Shown piece by piece: positions 40,902 to 49,206 of a stretch of 64,000 nt of DNA (position 1 is the first letter of the stretch; every line of letters begins with the position of its first letter). Source of the DNA: Stieleria maiorica (GTDB lineage Bacteria > Planctomycetota > Planctomycetia > Pirellulales > Pirellulaceae); assembly GCF_008035925.1 (NCBI RefSeq), contig NZ_CP036264.1, positions 3,034,443-3,098,442 on the forward strand. The letters are read 5' to 3'. Both the position numbers and the translations under genes were made by a program. The notes beneath the pieces are model-generated. The model saw only the letters and a program-made list of their open reading frames with translations, did not search any database and was not told where the DNA came from.

Positions 40902-42749
40902 TCACATCCACCTGGAAAGTTGTTGGCAACCGAGCATCGCTGTTTCCGCGGTTTCGGGGGCTGCGAAAAAGACTTGGTAGAGCGCGTTGCCGACTCCCAC
41001 CAAAGCTTCACCGACGATCAGCCCCGCCGCGATCGGGATCCCGACCTCGTGGCCGAATTTGGTGCCGAGTGATTTGTCGGAGACGATTCGCAGCACGTTG
41101 CCGATGGTGTACGTCAAGGCGATCTGAAACGGCATGTAGAATCCCAGTGCGATCAACACGCCGATGCCTCCCAAACCGCTCATCGCCAGCAAGAGTCCCA
41201 GTCCCGCGCCGGCGGTGTAGCGGTATGCGGGGACGTTGTCGTTCAAGATCCCTTCTGTCACCGAAGCCAACGCTTGGGCCTGGGGCGCGGGCAGCTTGTC
41301 CGATCCGATTTGGTACTGGTTGTTCAGCAGGAACATCAACGAGATCACGATCACCGGACCCAGCCAGGCACCGATGAATTGTGCCCATTGCTGACGCCGT
41401 GGAATCGCCCCGACCAGGTAGCCGCTTTTCAGGTCCAACATCATGTCGCTGGCCTGGGAGATCGCCAGGCAAATGGCCGCACCGACGACCATCGAACTGG
41501 TGATCGTCGCGGCCGAATCAAGGCCTCCCTTGGCGACCAAGATCAGGATGGTCACCGCGATCAACGTCATGCCTGACAACGGCGACCAATTGGTCCGTCC
41601 GATGCATTCGGCGACCACGACGCCGGCGACCCAGACCCAAAGTGTTCCCAACACGGCCATCGTGACGGCGCGGCCCAGCGTCATCTCGGGCACCGACTTG
41701 AACGCGATCATGACCATCACCAGCAGCCCGATCCCGATGGCGGCATACAAAAACCGGATCGGCATCTCGTCATTGTAGGCGTTGACCCCGGAGTCCTTTT
41801 GCTGCCCCGCGGCGTGCATCGACTTGAACGCACTGGCGATCAGCGGAAACGCGGCAACGATGCCTCCGACCGCTGCACCGACCAGCATGCCGATCCCGAG
41901 TGGCTTGTAAAGCACGCCGCGCATCTCGTTGGGCGAAGATACCATCGCCGCGACGCCTTCGCCACCGAACTGACTCAACAGTGGTGACAGCAGGAAGTAG
42001 CAAATGAACCCGCCGCATCCGAACCAAAAGCCGCCTTTCCCGGACAGGTATCCGACGCCGATCGTCATCACGGACAAGTACAGACTGAGATTCAGCATCG
42101 CCGGCAATCCGAATTGGCTGCCCGCATGCCAGTCGTGGTCTTCCCCCATCAAGGACAAGACCAAGACGTGGGCGATCCCCGAAATCAACGCCCCGCCGAG
42201 TAGCAAGACGGCTTTGCGAACCCCCGCGCCGGGCGATTTCAAGATCGTGGCGACGGCGATGCCGCCCGGATAGGCCAGGCGATCGAAATCGATCATCTGT
42301 TTACGCAGCGGAATCACGAAGGCCAATCCCAAGACGCATCCGGTGATGCAGGCCAGGATCATCAGCGGCGTGTTGAAATTTGCCACCGATTCGAAGCCTT
42401 CGCTGCGGCTGAGAATGAACAGCGCGGGCACAGAAAACATGATACCCGAGGACGCACCGTTGACCGCCGACGCGATCGTTTGGTTGATGTTGTTTTCGAC
42501 GATGCTGGTGCGCCGCATCACGCCCCGCAAGACGCCCCAGCCCAAGATGGCAGCCAGCTCGGAGCCTTCGATCGCAAAGCCGAGAATCAACGCGGCGTAG
42601 CCGATCGAGACGGCGATCAACGCGCCGATGACCCAACCGACCAACACGGCGGTCCAAGTGAACTCGGGGTACGGCCCATGGCGAACAGGGATCGAGCCGT
42701 CTGCGCTGGGAATCGCCTGGGCGTTTTGTGGTGAATCAGAATCCGACAT
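40902..42749 (-). CDS. OPT-family oligopeptide or metal-chelate transporter
   Basis: About 615 residues; start set at the ATG at 42749 (a codon four earlier also reads ATG). About 14-16 hydrophobic segments with many Gly residues cover the protein. EFTWTAVLVGWVIGALIAVSIGY at the N terminus, AYPGGIAVATILKSP and LKSGYLVGAIPRRQQW fit OPT transporters. They import oligopeptides or metal-siderophore complexes by proton symport. No ABC or binding-protein gene is nearby, consistent with a secondary carrier. Confidence 0.85.
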   Translation of the reverse strand: MSDSDSPQNAQAIPSADGSIPVRHGPYPEFTWTAVLVGWVIGALIAVSIGYAALILGFAIEGSELAAILGWGVLRGVMRRTSIVENNINQTIASAVNGASSGIMFSVPALFILSRSEGFESVANFNTPLMILACITGCVLGLAFVIPLRKQMIDFDRLAYPGGIAVATILKSPGAGVRKAVLLLGGALISGIAHVLVLSLMGEDHDWHAGSQFGLPAMLNLSLYLSVMTIGVGYLSGKGGFWFGCGGFICYFLLSPLLSQFGGEGVAAMVSSPNEMRGVLYKPLGIGMLVGAAVGGIVAAFPLIASAFKSMHAAGQQKDSGVNAYNDEMPIRFLYAAIGIGLLVMVMIAFKSVPEMTLGRAVTMAVLGTLWVWVAGVVVAECIGRTNWSPLSGMTLIAVTILILVAKGGLDSAATITSSMVVGAAICLAISQASDMMLDLKSGYLVGAIPRRQQWAQFIGAWLGPVIVISLMFLLNNQYQIGSDKLPAPQAQALASVTEGILNDNVPAYRYTAGAGLGLLLAMSGLGGIGVLIALGFYMPFQIALTYTIGNVLRIVSDKSLGTKFGHEVGIPIAAGLIVGEALVGVGNALYQVFFAAPETAETAMLGCQQLSRWM

Positions 42750-43001
42750 CTGCCAGCACAACTCCTCGGGTCATGAACGTGTGTCGCCAGCCTATTGCAT
42801 TGACTAGCGGATCGCAAGCTGGTCACGCGGCATCGCGGAGCGCACACGCCACCACTGGCAGTCTACCGCGGTTTGGTTTTCGATCGCGGAGGACAGTCGC
42901 CGCCCTCTCCGAGGTCGGCGCCAGGCAACGCTTCGCTTTGCGATCCGCCGAGTTCGGAGAACAAGGCGACTCTCCGAAGGCGGTCTGGGATCCGTGGGGA
43001 T

Positions 43002-44120
43002 CTATTCGTCGCTGGTTCGAAGAATCCGTTCGGTCTTCCTTTGAAACAATTCCAGCCAGCTCAACGTCATTGCCTCGGGGATTGTTTTCGCGGGACGAAT
43101 CTCTTCGGGCGTCTTGCCCCAATAGAATCCGATCCAGCCGCTGGCCCAAGGCCGTGACCGGTCGATGAACTCTTCCAACTCGTCCGCGCCGCACTTGAGC
43201 ACAAAGGTCTCTTCGATGACGACCGGTTTTCCGACCGCCGCGAACCCCTTCACGGTCTCGATCGCTTCGTCCACCTTGGCTTTCTCGGGATAGATGTGCA
43301 TGGCGATGAAGTCCAGATCGTCGGCGATTCTTTCAGGGACAAACCCAGACGTCATCCCGGGGCGATCCAGACTCCACGGCACCAGTCCGACGGTGATCAG
43401 GTGTCGCTGGTCGTGCTTGCGGATCGCTTGGACCAGGTTGCGAATCCAATCGCGAGCAACGTCACTGCGGTCGCGGCCGCGACGCTCCAACCCGATGAAC
43501 TGGACGAAGTGCTTGTCGCCGAACCCCGGACCCAGCCAATCATCACGCTTTTTGTCTCCACCGGGAACGACCGGTTCGTTCATCAGGTCATAGCAGAAGA
43601 TGGCGGGGCTATTGGCGCAGGTCTTCGCAACGGCTTCCCAAAAGACGGCTTGCGCACTCCAGCGGTCTTCTTCGCTAAGCTCGTCGTACCACGGCGGGAC
43701 GTCTTGCTTGTGATAACAGCCCAATCCGGTGAGATCCAAGTAGAGACCCGTCCGCTCGGCAAGCTTGACCAATCGAGCCAATTGATCCAACGAATCTTGC
43801 CGCGGATCGGTCGGACTTTCCATGAACCGCCCGAACTGTAAATGGATTCGGACGAAATTGGCCCCCAGTTCCTTCATCTCTTCAAAGGCCGATTCGACGG
43901 TCGGCCACTGCTCGTCCCAGTAGTCTTCCAGCAGCTTGCCGTCGCCTTCGTGATCGTAATTGAATCCCCACGGGATGAACGGCTTGCCGGATTCCGCGAG
44001 CGAGAATCCTTTGCCGTCTGCGGAGATTTTGACCCATTCCAAGTCGGCCGCGGGACCAGGTGCCGCGAGCAGGCACGTCAACAGCGTGATCAGGGGAAGC
44101 GTCTTCGATAATGGCGACAT
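43002..44120 (-). CDS. GH5-like glycoside hydrolase, exported
   Basis: 372 residues with a signal peptide (MSPLSKTLPLITLLTCLLAAPG). The GH5 acid/base is Glu182 in LMNEP, and Glu304 in VVIEETF is the likely nucleophile. Conserved surroundings are FVRIHLQF and FIAMHIYP. Cellulase- or mannanase-type activity is possible; substrate unknown. It lies beside a sialidase-like protein and a sulfatase, suggesting cleavage of a marine polysaccharide, though no transporter pair is present. Confidence 0.85.
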   Translation of the reverse strand: MSPLSKTLPLITLLTCLLAAPGPAADLEWVKISADGKGFSLAESGKPFIPWGFNYDHEGDGKLLEDYWDEQWPTVESAFEEMKELGANFVRIHLQFGRFMESPTDPRQDSLDQLARLVKLAERTGLYLDLTGLGCYHKQDVPPWYDELSEEDRWSAQAVFWEAVAKTCANSPAIFCYDLMNEPVVPGGDKKRDDWLGPGFGDKHFVQFIGLERRGRDRSDVARDWIRNLVQAIRKHDQRHLITVGLVPWSLDRPGMTSGFVPERIADDLDFIAMHIYPEKAKVDEAIETVKGFAAVGKPVVIEETFVLKCGADELEEFIDRSRPWASGWIGFYWGKTPEEIRPAKTIPEAMTLSWLELFQRKTERILRTSDE

Positions 44121-44197
44121 GACCGATCTTCCCCCAAGCGTTGCTTTGCGTGATCGCCTTGACGTCGCGACGCGCGCCAGAGCGATGGAAATCCAGC

Positions 44198-44226
44198 GGA
44201 TCCACCTTCTGGCGAAGGTAGCTACG
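44198..44226 (-). repeat. 29-bp dispersed repeat, copy A
   Basis: Exact reverse complement of 46,296-46,324. It lies between the GH5 gene and the following small gene, upstream of the GH5 start. The two copies flank the small exported gene and the sialidase-like gene in inverted orientation. Confidence 0.8.
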
Positions 44227-44234
44227 TGAGAGAA

Positions 44235-44813
44235 TTATTTTAGCGTTCCCACGGTGGAGTAGGAAAGCATCAAGACCGGAACGATCTTGGTGACGTGGGG
44301 CACATTGAATTCGTTGGACCAGTACTCGATTTCGTCGGCATAGTCTTCCGCTTGCGCCCGCGTGGGCAAGGTCGTTTCGTAGGTCCATTGCGGCTGGACG
44401 GGTTGTTCGATGATTTCATAGTCGGTGATTTTACCGTCATCGACCTGGTTTTCTGCGGCGTTGCGGGCACTCCACCACGACGAGAATTTCCAAACGCCCC
44501 TGTCGGACCAGGAACCGTGGTCGACGCTGCCGGTCCACTTGAATCGATGCACGAAATCCCAGCTGCCGGTTTCAGCGTCGCGGCCGATGATCACGAACTC
44601 CGTTTGCCCGGAGACGTCCGGTGCGGAATAGACTTCGTAGTCGTACAGCATGTCTTGGAACGCGGATCGCGAGATGGTGGGGCTCGCGGCGATCACATCG
44701 GGTTTGACGGTCGTGATCGGCTGGCGAGAACCATTCCGCGGGGCTTCGGCGTGGGCGATGGTGCCGAGAACGGCCAGGATGAATGCGATCGACAATGAGA
44801 AAACGGGTTTCAT
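44235..44813 (-). CDS. Small exported protein of unknown function
   Basis: 192 residues from the ATG at 44813, which starts a signal peptide (MKPVFSLSIAFILAVLGTIAHA). The frame upstream (61 more codons) reads through the 15-bp tandem repeat and is not expected to be coding. The mature part has a WDFVHRFKWTGSVDHGSW region and many aromatic residues, recalling small planctomycete exported proteins. Function unknown. Confidence 0.65.
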   Translation of the reverse strand: MKPVFSLSIAFILAVLGTIAHAEAPRNGSRQPITTVKPDVIAASPTISRSAFQDMLYDYEVYSAPDVSGQTEFVIIGRDAETGSWDFVHRFKWTGSVDHGSWSDRGVWKFSSWWSARNAAENQVDDGKITDYEIIEQPVQPQWTYETTLPTRAQAEDYADEIEYWSNEFNVPHVTKIVPVLMLSYSTVGTLK

Positions 44814-44900
44814 GGTCACGGCTCGTTGTTCGGGGGTTGGGAAAGGGGGCGGTCTGTCCTTGTCCAAGCGAAAACGTGGTGACACTGTTACAGGGGGATT

Positions 44901-45010
44901 GGGGGCAAGACGATGGGAGGCAGAATGATGGGAGGCAGAATGATGGGAGGCAGAATGATGGGAGGCAGAATGATGGGGGCAAGACGATGGGGGCAAGACG
45001 ATGGGGGGAG
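44901..45010. repeat. Tandem 15-bp array with 14-bp variants
   Basis: Four perfect copies of GATGGGAGGCAGAAT (44,912-44,971) are followed by GATGGGGGCAAGAC variants. Related inverted fragments occur near 45,090 and 45,180. Located in the divergent gap between the small exported gene and the sialidase-like gene, so it may affect both promoters. Confidence 0.9.
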
Positions 45011-45254
45011 AGTCGAGGCTTGAAAAAGGAAGAAGAAGTGTGGCGTGAATGGTTAGCCGGGTGCGTCAGCATTCGGTTCAAACATTATTCTGCCCCGAAT
45101 CATTCTGCCTGTTGCTTACCGTAGGTAAACTCAACGGCCGCTCGCTTACGCTTCCCGCTGGCATGTCTTTTGAATCGTTTTGCCCCCATCGTTTTGCCAT
45201 TGCGTTAGAATGCTCCGCTCCCACCCCCTCCTTCCCCCACCCAGGATCCGCATC

Positions 45255-46247
45255 ATGAATCGTGGCTTCTTCGCTGTTCTTTCGTTCTTCTTGCCTGTCG
45301 CCTTGCTGGCGGCGGATGAATTGCCCAAGCCGGTGCTGGTCGATGTGCAGCGGATTTGGGACGCGGCTCCGCACAACGCGTTTACCGATCTGGTCCGTTT
45401 CCGTGACCGATGGTACTGCGTTTTTCGCGAAGGGCAGAAACACGTGTCGCCTGATGGGGCGCTGCGGGTGCTGACATCGGCCGATGGAGAGAATTGGGAA
45501 TCGGCTGCGCTCGTCACTTCGGACGAGTACGATCTGCGCGATGCCAAAATCACTGTCACGCCCGACGATCGGTTGATGCTGGCCGGCGCCGGTGCGGCTG
45601 ACACTCCCCAAGGCCGAAATCATCAGTCACTGGTCTGGTTTTCCGACGACGGCGTCAACTGGAGTGCCCCAACGCCCGTCGGCGACCAGGACAATTGGCT
45701 GTGGCGCATCACTTGGCACAAAGGGGAGGCCTACGGATTCGGTTACGGCTGTGGAAAGGGCGATCGCGGGCTGCGGCTGTTCAAAAGTTCTGACGGCAAG
45801 AAGTTTGAAACCTTGATCGAAGACGTCGAGGTCCCGGGCACCTATCCCAACGAAACCTCCGTCGTGTTTCTTCCCGATGACACCGCGTACTGCTTGCTGC
45901 GTCACGACGGCGAGCCCAAAGCGGGCAACCTTGGCGTGTCCCGGCCGCCGTACACGCATTGGGATTGGAAACCCTTGAACGTGCGATTGGGTGGGCCTGA
46001 CATGATCCAATTGCCCGACGGACGGTTCGTCGCGGTCGTCCGTTTGTACGATTCCTCCGTTCGAACCTCGGTGTGCTGGCTCGATCCGGAAGACGGAACG
46101 CTCACCGAAGCGCTGAAACTGCCATCGGGCGGCGACACCAGCTATGCCGGCTTGGTCTGGCACGACCAGATGCTATGGATCAGCTACTACTCGTCACACG
46201 AAGGCAAGACCAGTATCTATCGGGCGAAGGTGCGTTTCGATCGATAG
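45255..46247 (+). CDS. Exported sialidase-fold protein
   Basis: 330 residues from the ATG at 45255, where a signal peptide starts (MNRGFFAVLSFFLPVALLAA); the earlier ATG lies in low-complexity sequence. Asp-box-like repeats SADGENW, SDDGVNW and SSDGKKF mark a six-bladed beta-propeller of the sialidase superfamily. The FREGQKHVSPDGALRVL segment is seen in planctomycete exo-sialidase-like proteins. Activity cannot be assigned: the Arg triad and Tyr/Glu pair were not traced. Confidence 0.8.
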   Translation: MNRGFFAVLSFFLPVALLAADELPKPVLVDVQRIWDAAPHNAFTDLVRFRDRWYCVFREGQKHVSPDGALRVLTSADGENWESAALVTSDEYDLRDAKITVTPDDRLMLAGAGAADTPQGRNHQSLVWFSDDGVNWSAPTPVGDQDNWLWRITWHKGEAYGFGYGCGKGDRGLRLFKSSDGKKFETLIEDVEVPGTYPNETSVVFLPDDTAYCLLRHDGEPKAGNLGVSRPPYTHWDWKPLNVRLGGPDMIQLPDGRFVAVVRLYDSSVRTSVCWLDPEDGTLTEALKLPSGGDTSYAGLVWHDQMLWISYYSSHEGKTSIYRAKVRFDR

Positions 46248-46295
46248 CCGGGCGGCTCCACATTACGCACAGAACGAGGTGAATGGTCGATTAAA

Positions 46296-46324
46296 CGTAG
46301 CTACCTTCGCCAGAAGGTGGATCC
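46296..46324 (+). repeat. 29-bp dispersed repeat, copy B
   Basis: Reverse complement of 44,198-44,226; right after it a similar AGCGTAGCTACG stretch occurs, so it belongs to a larger family. It lies between the sialidase-like and sulfatase genes, which converge. Confidence 0.8.
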
Positions 46325-46366
46325 CATCGTGAGTACCCCGCTCTGGCGAGCGTAGCTACGCCAAAA

Positions 46367-48835
46367 TCACAATCGTTCCGGATCCAACACCACGTGCCGA
46401 ATGCTTTGGCGTTTCCAGGTGTAGGTCAGGTGGATGTTGCCGTCAGATGTTTGGATGACAGCCGGGTAAGAAAACTCGCTCCCGCGCTCGCGTTCCAAGG
46501 TCAGCACCGGTTCCCACTTCTTTCCGTCATCGGACAGCGCGACGTTCAACATCGTCCGCGCGGCGGGAAACGGACCGCGTTTGATCGTGTGGTTGTAAAC
46601 CAGCAATTGCCGGCCATCGGCCAGTGTCACCGCGTCGGTGCCGGAGTTGGGGTTGGGCAGCGTCGTCGCCGTGATCGGTGCCCAGGTTTTTCCTCCGTCT
46701 TGCGACCAGCTTTGGGCGATCACACCTTCCTTTGACCGGCAAAGCACCTGCAGTTGGTTCTCGGGGTGCACGAGCAGGCTCGGCTGGATCGCGTTGAAAT
46801 TGGCCGCGTCGTTGATCGGGCCGATGACCGTCCAGGTCTTTCCAAGGTCGCGACTGATTTCAAAGTGCACGCGCCAGCCGTCGTGTTCGGTGCTGGAGGG
46901 ACAGACGATCGTGCCATCGGCAAGTTGAACGGGTTTGTTTTTGACCGGTCCGATCAGGTTGGGGTTGCCCGGGCCCAGTTTTTCATCGATGCCGATCCGA
47001 CGTGGTTTTGACCAAGTCGCGCCATGGTCGTCGGACGTCATCAGCATGCCCCACCAATGTGACGCTCGCCCAACTTTCGGATCGACGACCTTGTAAAACA
47101 ACAGCAGCGGTCCTTCGTTGGTTTGGAACAGCACGGGATTGCCGACACGGTGCTCTTCCGATTCGCCTTCGCTGCCGTCGGCGACTTGGAGCGGTTCTTG
47201 CCATCGCCCGTCGACTTGACGAGCTACCCAGATCACGTTGTCAAGCGCCGGTTCATTCGTGCCTCCGAACCAAGCGGCTACCAGGCCGGAGGGGGTTTCG
47301 ACCAAGGTGGACGAATGGCATTGTGGTGTCGGACGGTTGTCGGGATGGAAAACAAACTCGCTTTGCAGATGAGCTCCTTGTCCCGGCCGAGAAACCGATG
47401 GCAAGTCGACCAGTGAAGCGTGTTGGTTTTCGGCGCGCCAGATCGGTCCGCCTTGATACCGTTGGCCGACCGGGTAGCGGGGATGGGGCGTTGTCGCGTT
47501 GTCCATGATGCGGGCCAGTGCCGCGACGATTTCGGGATGATCGGCGGCCACGTCTTCGGACTCGCCGACGTCGTTCTTGAGGTTGTACAACTGGATGGCA
47601 CCCTTTTCCTTTCCCAGCCGGATCGCTTTCCAATCGCCCTGGCGAACGGCCTGGTCATAAAAGCGTCGGCAATGGCCATAGTCCCAATACAGGTGGTCTC
47701 GTTTGGCCGTACGTTGTTGGCCAAGCATGACGTCCAGCACAGAGACACCGTCAAGATCCGCCGGCGTTTTTTGATCAGCGATCTTGGCAAAGGTCGGCAT
47801 CATGTCTGCAAACGCGATGACTTCGTCGCTGACCGTTGCAGCGGGGATTTTACCGGGCCAACGCGCGATGAACGGAACCCGTATGCCGCCTTCGGTGAGA
47901 TCGCGTTTGTATCCGCGCAGCGGGCCGTTGGTGTCAAATCGGTCCCAAACCGTCGCATGGCCGCCGTTGTCGCTGCTGAAGATCAGCAAGGTATTCTCTG
48001 CGATCCCAAGCTCGTCGATTCGATCAGCAATTTGACCGACGCCTTCGTCCAGCCGGTGAACCATCGCGGCGTATTTTTTTGCCTTGTCCGGCCAATCGCG
48101 ATCCGAATAGGGGGCGGTCGACGGCACGGCCAAGCCGTCGCGATCTTCGGTTTTAGAAGAAAAGTGCGGCAGCGTGTATGCGACGTACAGAAAAAATGGT
48201 TGTTGCCTCGCATCCGTCATGAAGCTCAACGCGTGATCGGTCAAGACGTCGTGGCTGTAAGTGTGTCGCGCGATCGGATTGCCGGGCAATTCGATCCGAC
48301 CTTCACCCCGGTCCAGGTATTCGGTGTAGTAATAATGCGCGTGGTCCTGGTTCAGGTAACCGACCCACTGATCAAATCCCTGCCGAGTGGCGGCGCCGGC
48401 GGTTCCGGCATCACCGAGCGACCATTTGCCGACACCGCCGCAACGATAGCCGGCGCCCCGGAGGACTTCGGCAACGGTTTGGTCGTGATCGTCCAAGTAG
48501 GTCGGGTAGTGCGGAACGTTGTCGCGAGCCGGGGTGTGACCGCCGTGCAATCCGGTCATCAACACACTGCGGGATGAGGTGCACACCGGGCCACCTGCGT
48601 AGGCCTGGGTGAAACGGGTCCCTTGTTCGGCCAAACGGTCGATGTTTGGCGTGGCGATCAGTTTTTGGCCGTAGCAACCGAGGTCACCATAGCCCAGGTC
48701 ATCGGCGATGATCATCACGATGTTCGGCGGCGGATCACTCTGTTCTTGCGCAAACGTTGAATCAGTCAAGACGCAGCCGAGCCACAGGCTTGCCGCGAGG
48801 ACAGGAAATAAAATGGGGGAATGATGCTGATTCAT
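46367..48835 (-). CDS. Sulfatase fused to a sialidase-like propeller
   Basis: 822 residues with a signal peptide. The N-terminal part (to about 470) is a formylglycine-dependent sulfatase: Asp45-Asp46 bind calcium, Cys85 in CTSSR is the residue turned into formylglycine, and KWSLG plus SSDNGGHATVWD complete the site. From about residue 480 a second domain has four Asp-box-like turns (SDDHGATW, SRDLGKTW, SQDGGKTW, SDDGKKW), a sialidase-superfamily propeller. The fusion could remove sulfate and process the exposed sugar on the same polymer. Substrate unknown. Confidence 0.88.
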   Translation of the reverse strand: MNQHHSPILFPVLAASLWLGCVLTDSTFAQEQSDPPPNIVMIIADDLGYGDLGCYGQKLIATPNIDRLAEQGTRFTQAYAGGPVCTSSRSVLMTGLHGGHTPARDNVPHYPTYLDDHDQTVAEVLRGAGYRCGGVGKWSLGDAGTAGAATRQGFDQWVGYLNQDHAHYYYTEYLDRGEGRIELPGNPIARHTYSHDVLTDHALSFMTDARQQPFFLYVAYTLPHFSSKTEDRDGLAVPSTAPYSDRDWPDKAKKYAAMVHRLDEGVGQIADRIDELGIAENTLLIFSSDNGGHATVWDRFDTNGPLRGYKRDLTEGGIRVPFIARWPGKIPAATVSDEVIAFADMMPTFAKIADQKTPADLDGVSVLDVMLGQQRTAKRDHLYWDYGHCRRFYDQAVRQGDWKAIRLGKEKGAIQLYNLKNDVGESEDVAADHPEIVAALARIMDNATTPHPRYPVGQRYQGGPIWRAENQHASLVDLPSVSRPGQGAHLQSEFVFHPDNRPTPQCHSSTLVETPSGLVAAWFGGTNEPALDNVIWVARQVDGRWQEPLQVADGSEGESEEHRVGNPVLFQTNEGPLLLFYKVVDPKVGRASHWWGMLMTSDDHGATWSKPRRIGIDEKLGPGNPNLIGPVKNKPVQLADGTIVCPSSTEHDGWRVHFEISRDLGKTWTVIGPINDAANFNAIQPSLLVHPENQLQVLCRSKEGVIAQSWSQDGGKTWAPITATTLPNPNSGTDAVTLADGRQLLVYNHTIKRGPFPAARTMLNVALSDDGKKWEPVLTLERERGSEFSYPAVIQTSDGNIHLTYTWKRQSIRHVVLDPERL

Positions 48836-48936
48836 CGAGAGAGGATCGTGAGGGGGAACGTGGGAGCGATGAATGGAATGGGAGAAGTTATAGGGGATAC
48901 GGCAACCGCTGGTGTTCAGGTTTTAGCCGCACAGTC

Positions 48937-48995
48937 TCGCTGCGAAGCAGCGGCGGGGGAGTCGCCTAAAGGCTAAACACCAACGTGCGCTGGAC
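48937..48995 (+). repeat. Dispersed repeat upstream of the giant fusion gene
   Basis: A 59-bp GC-rich segment with CTCGCTGCGAAGCAGCG and GTCGCCTAAAGGCTAAACAC. A second, slightly diverged copy in the same orientation is at 55,044-55,101, so the 1,925-codon gene is bracketed by direct repeats. Confidence 0.75.
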
Positions 48996-49206
48996 GGCGC
49001 AGTGTGTACAATACTGAATCGACGCAACCAGGCGTCAATGGTCCCCTCCCGATCTCGCTGCTCGTTTTCATCCCCACCTTGGTGCAGCACGAACCGCTCC
49101 GGCGGTCTTTCACGCCCCTGACTCACGACTCCCCGGCTGAAGGAACACCCCACGTGGATGGCGTTTCGTTCCAGGTCTCCATGTCAGATCAATCGATTGG
49201 ATTTTT

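Noticed and set aside
40902-42749. Reading frames opposite the OPT transporter gene as separate proteins
   Set aside because: They are overlapping frames on the other strand without start signals or family features.
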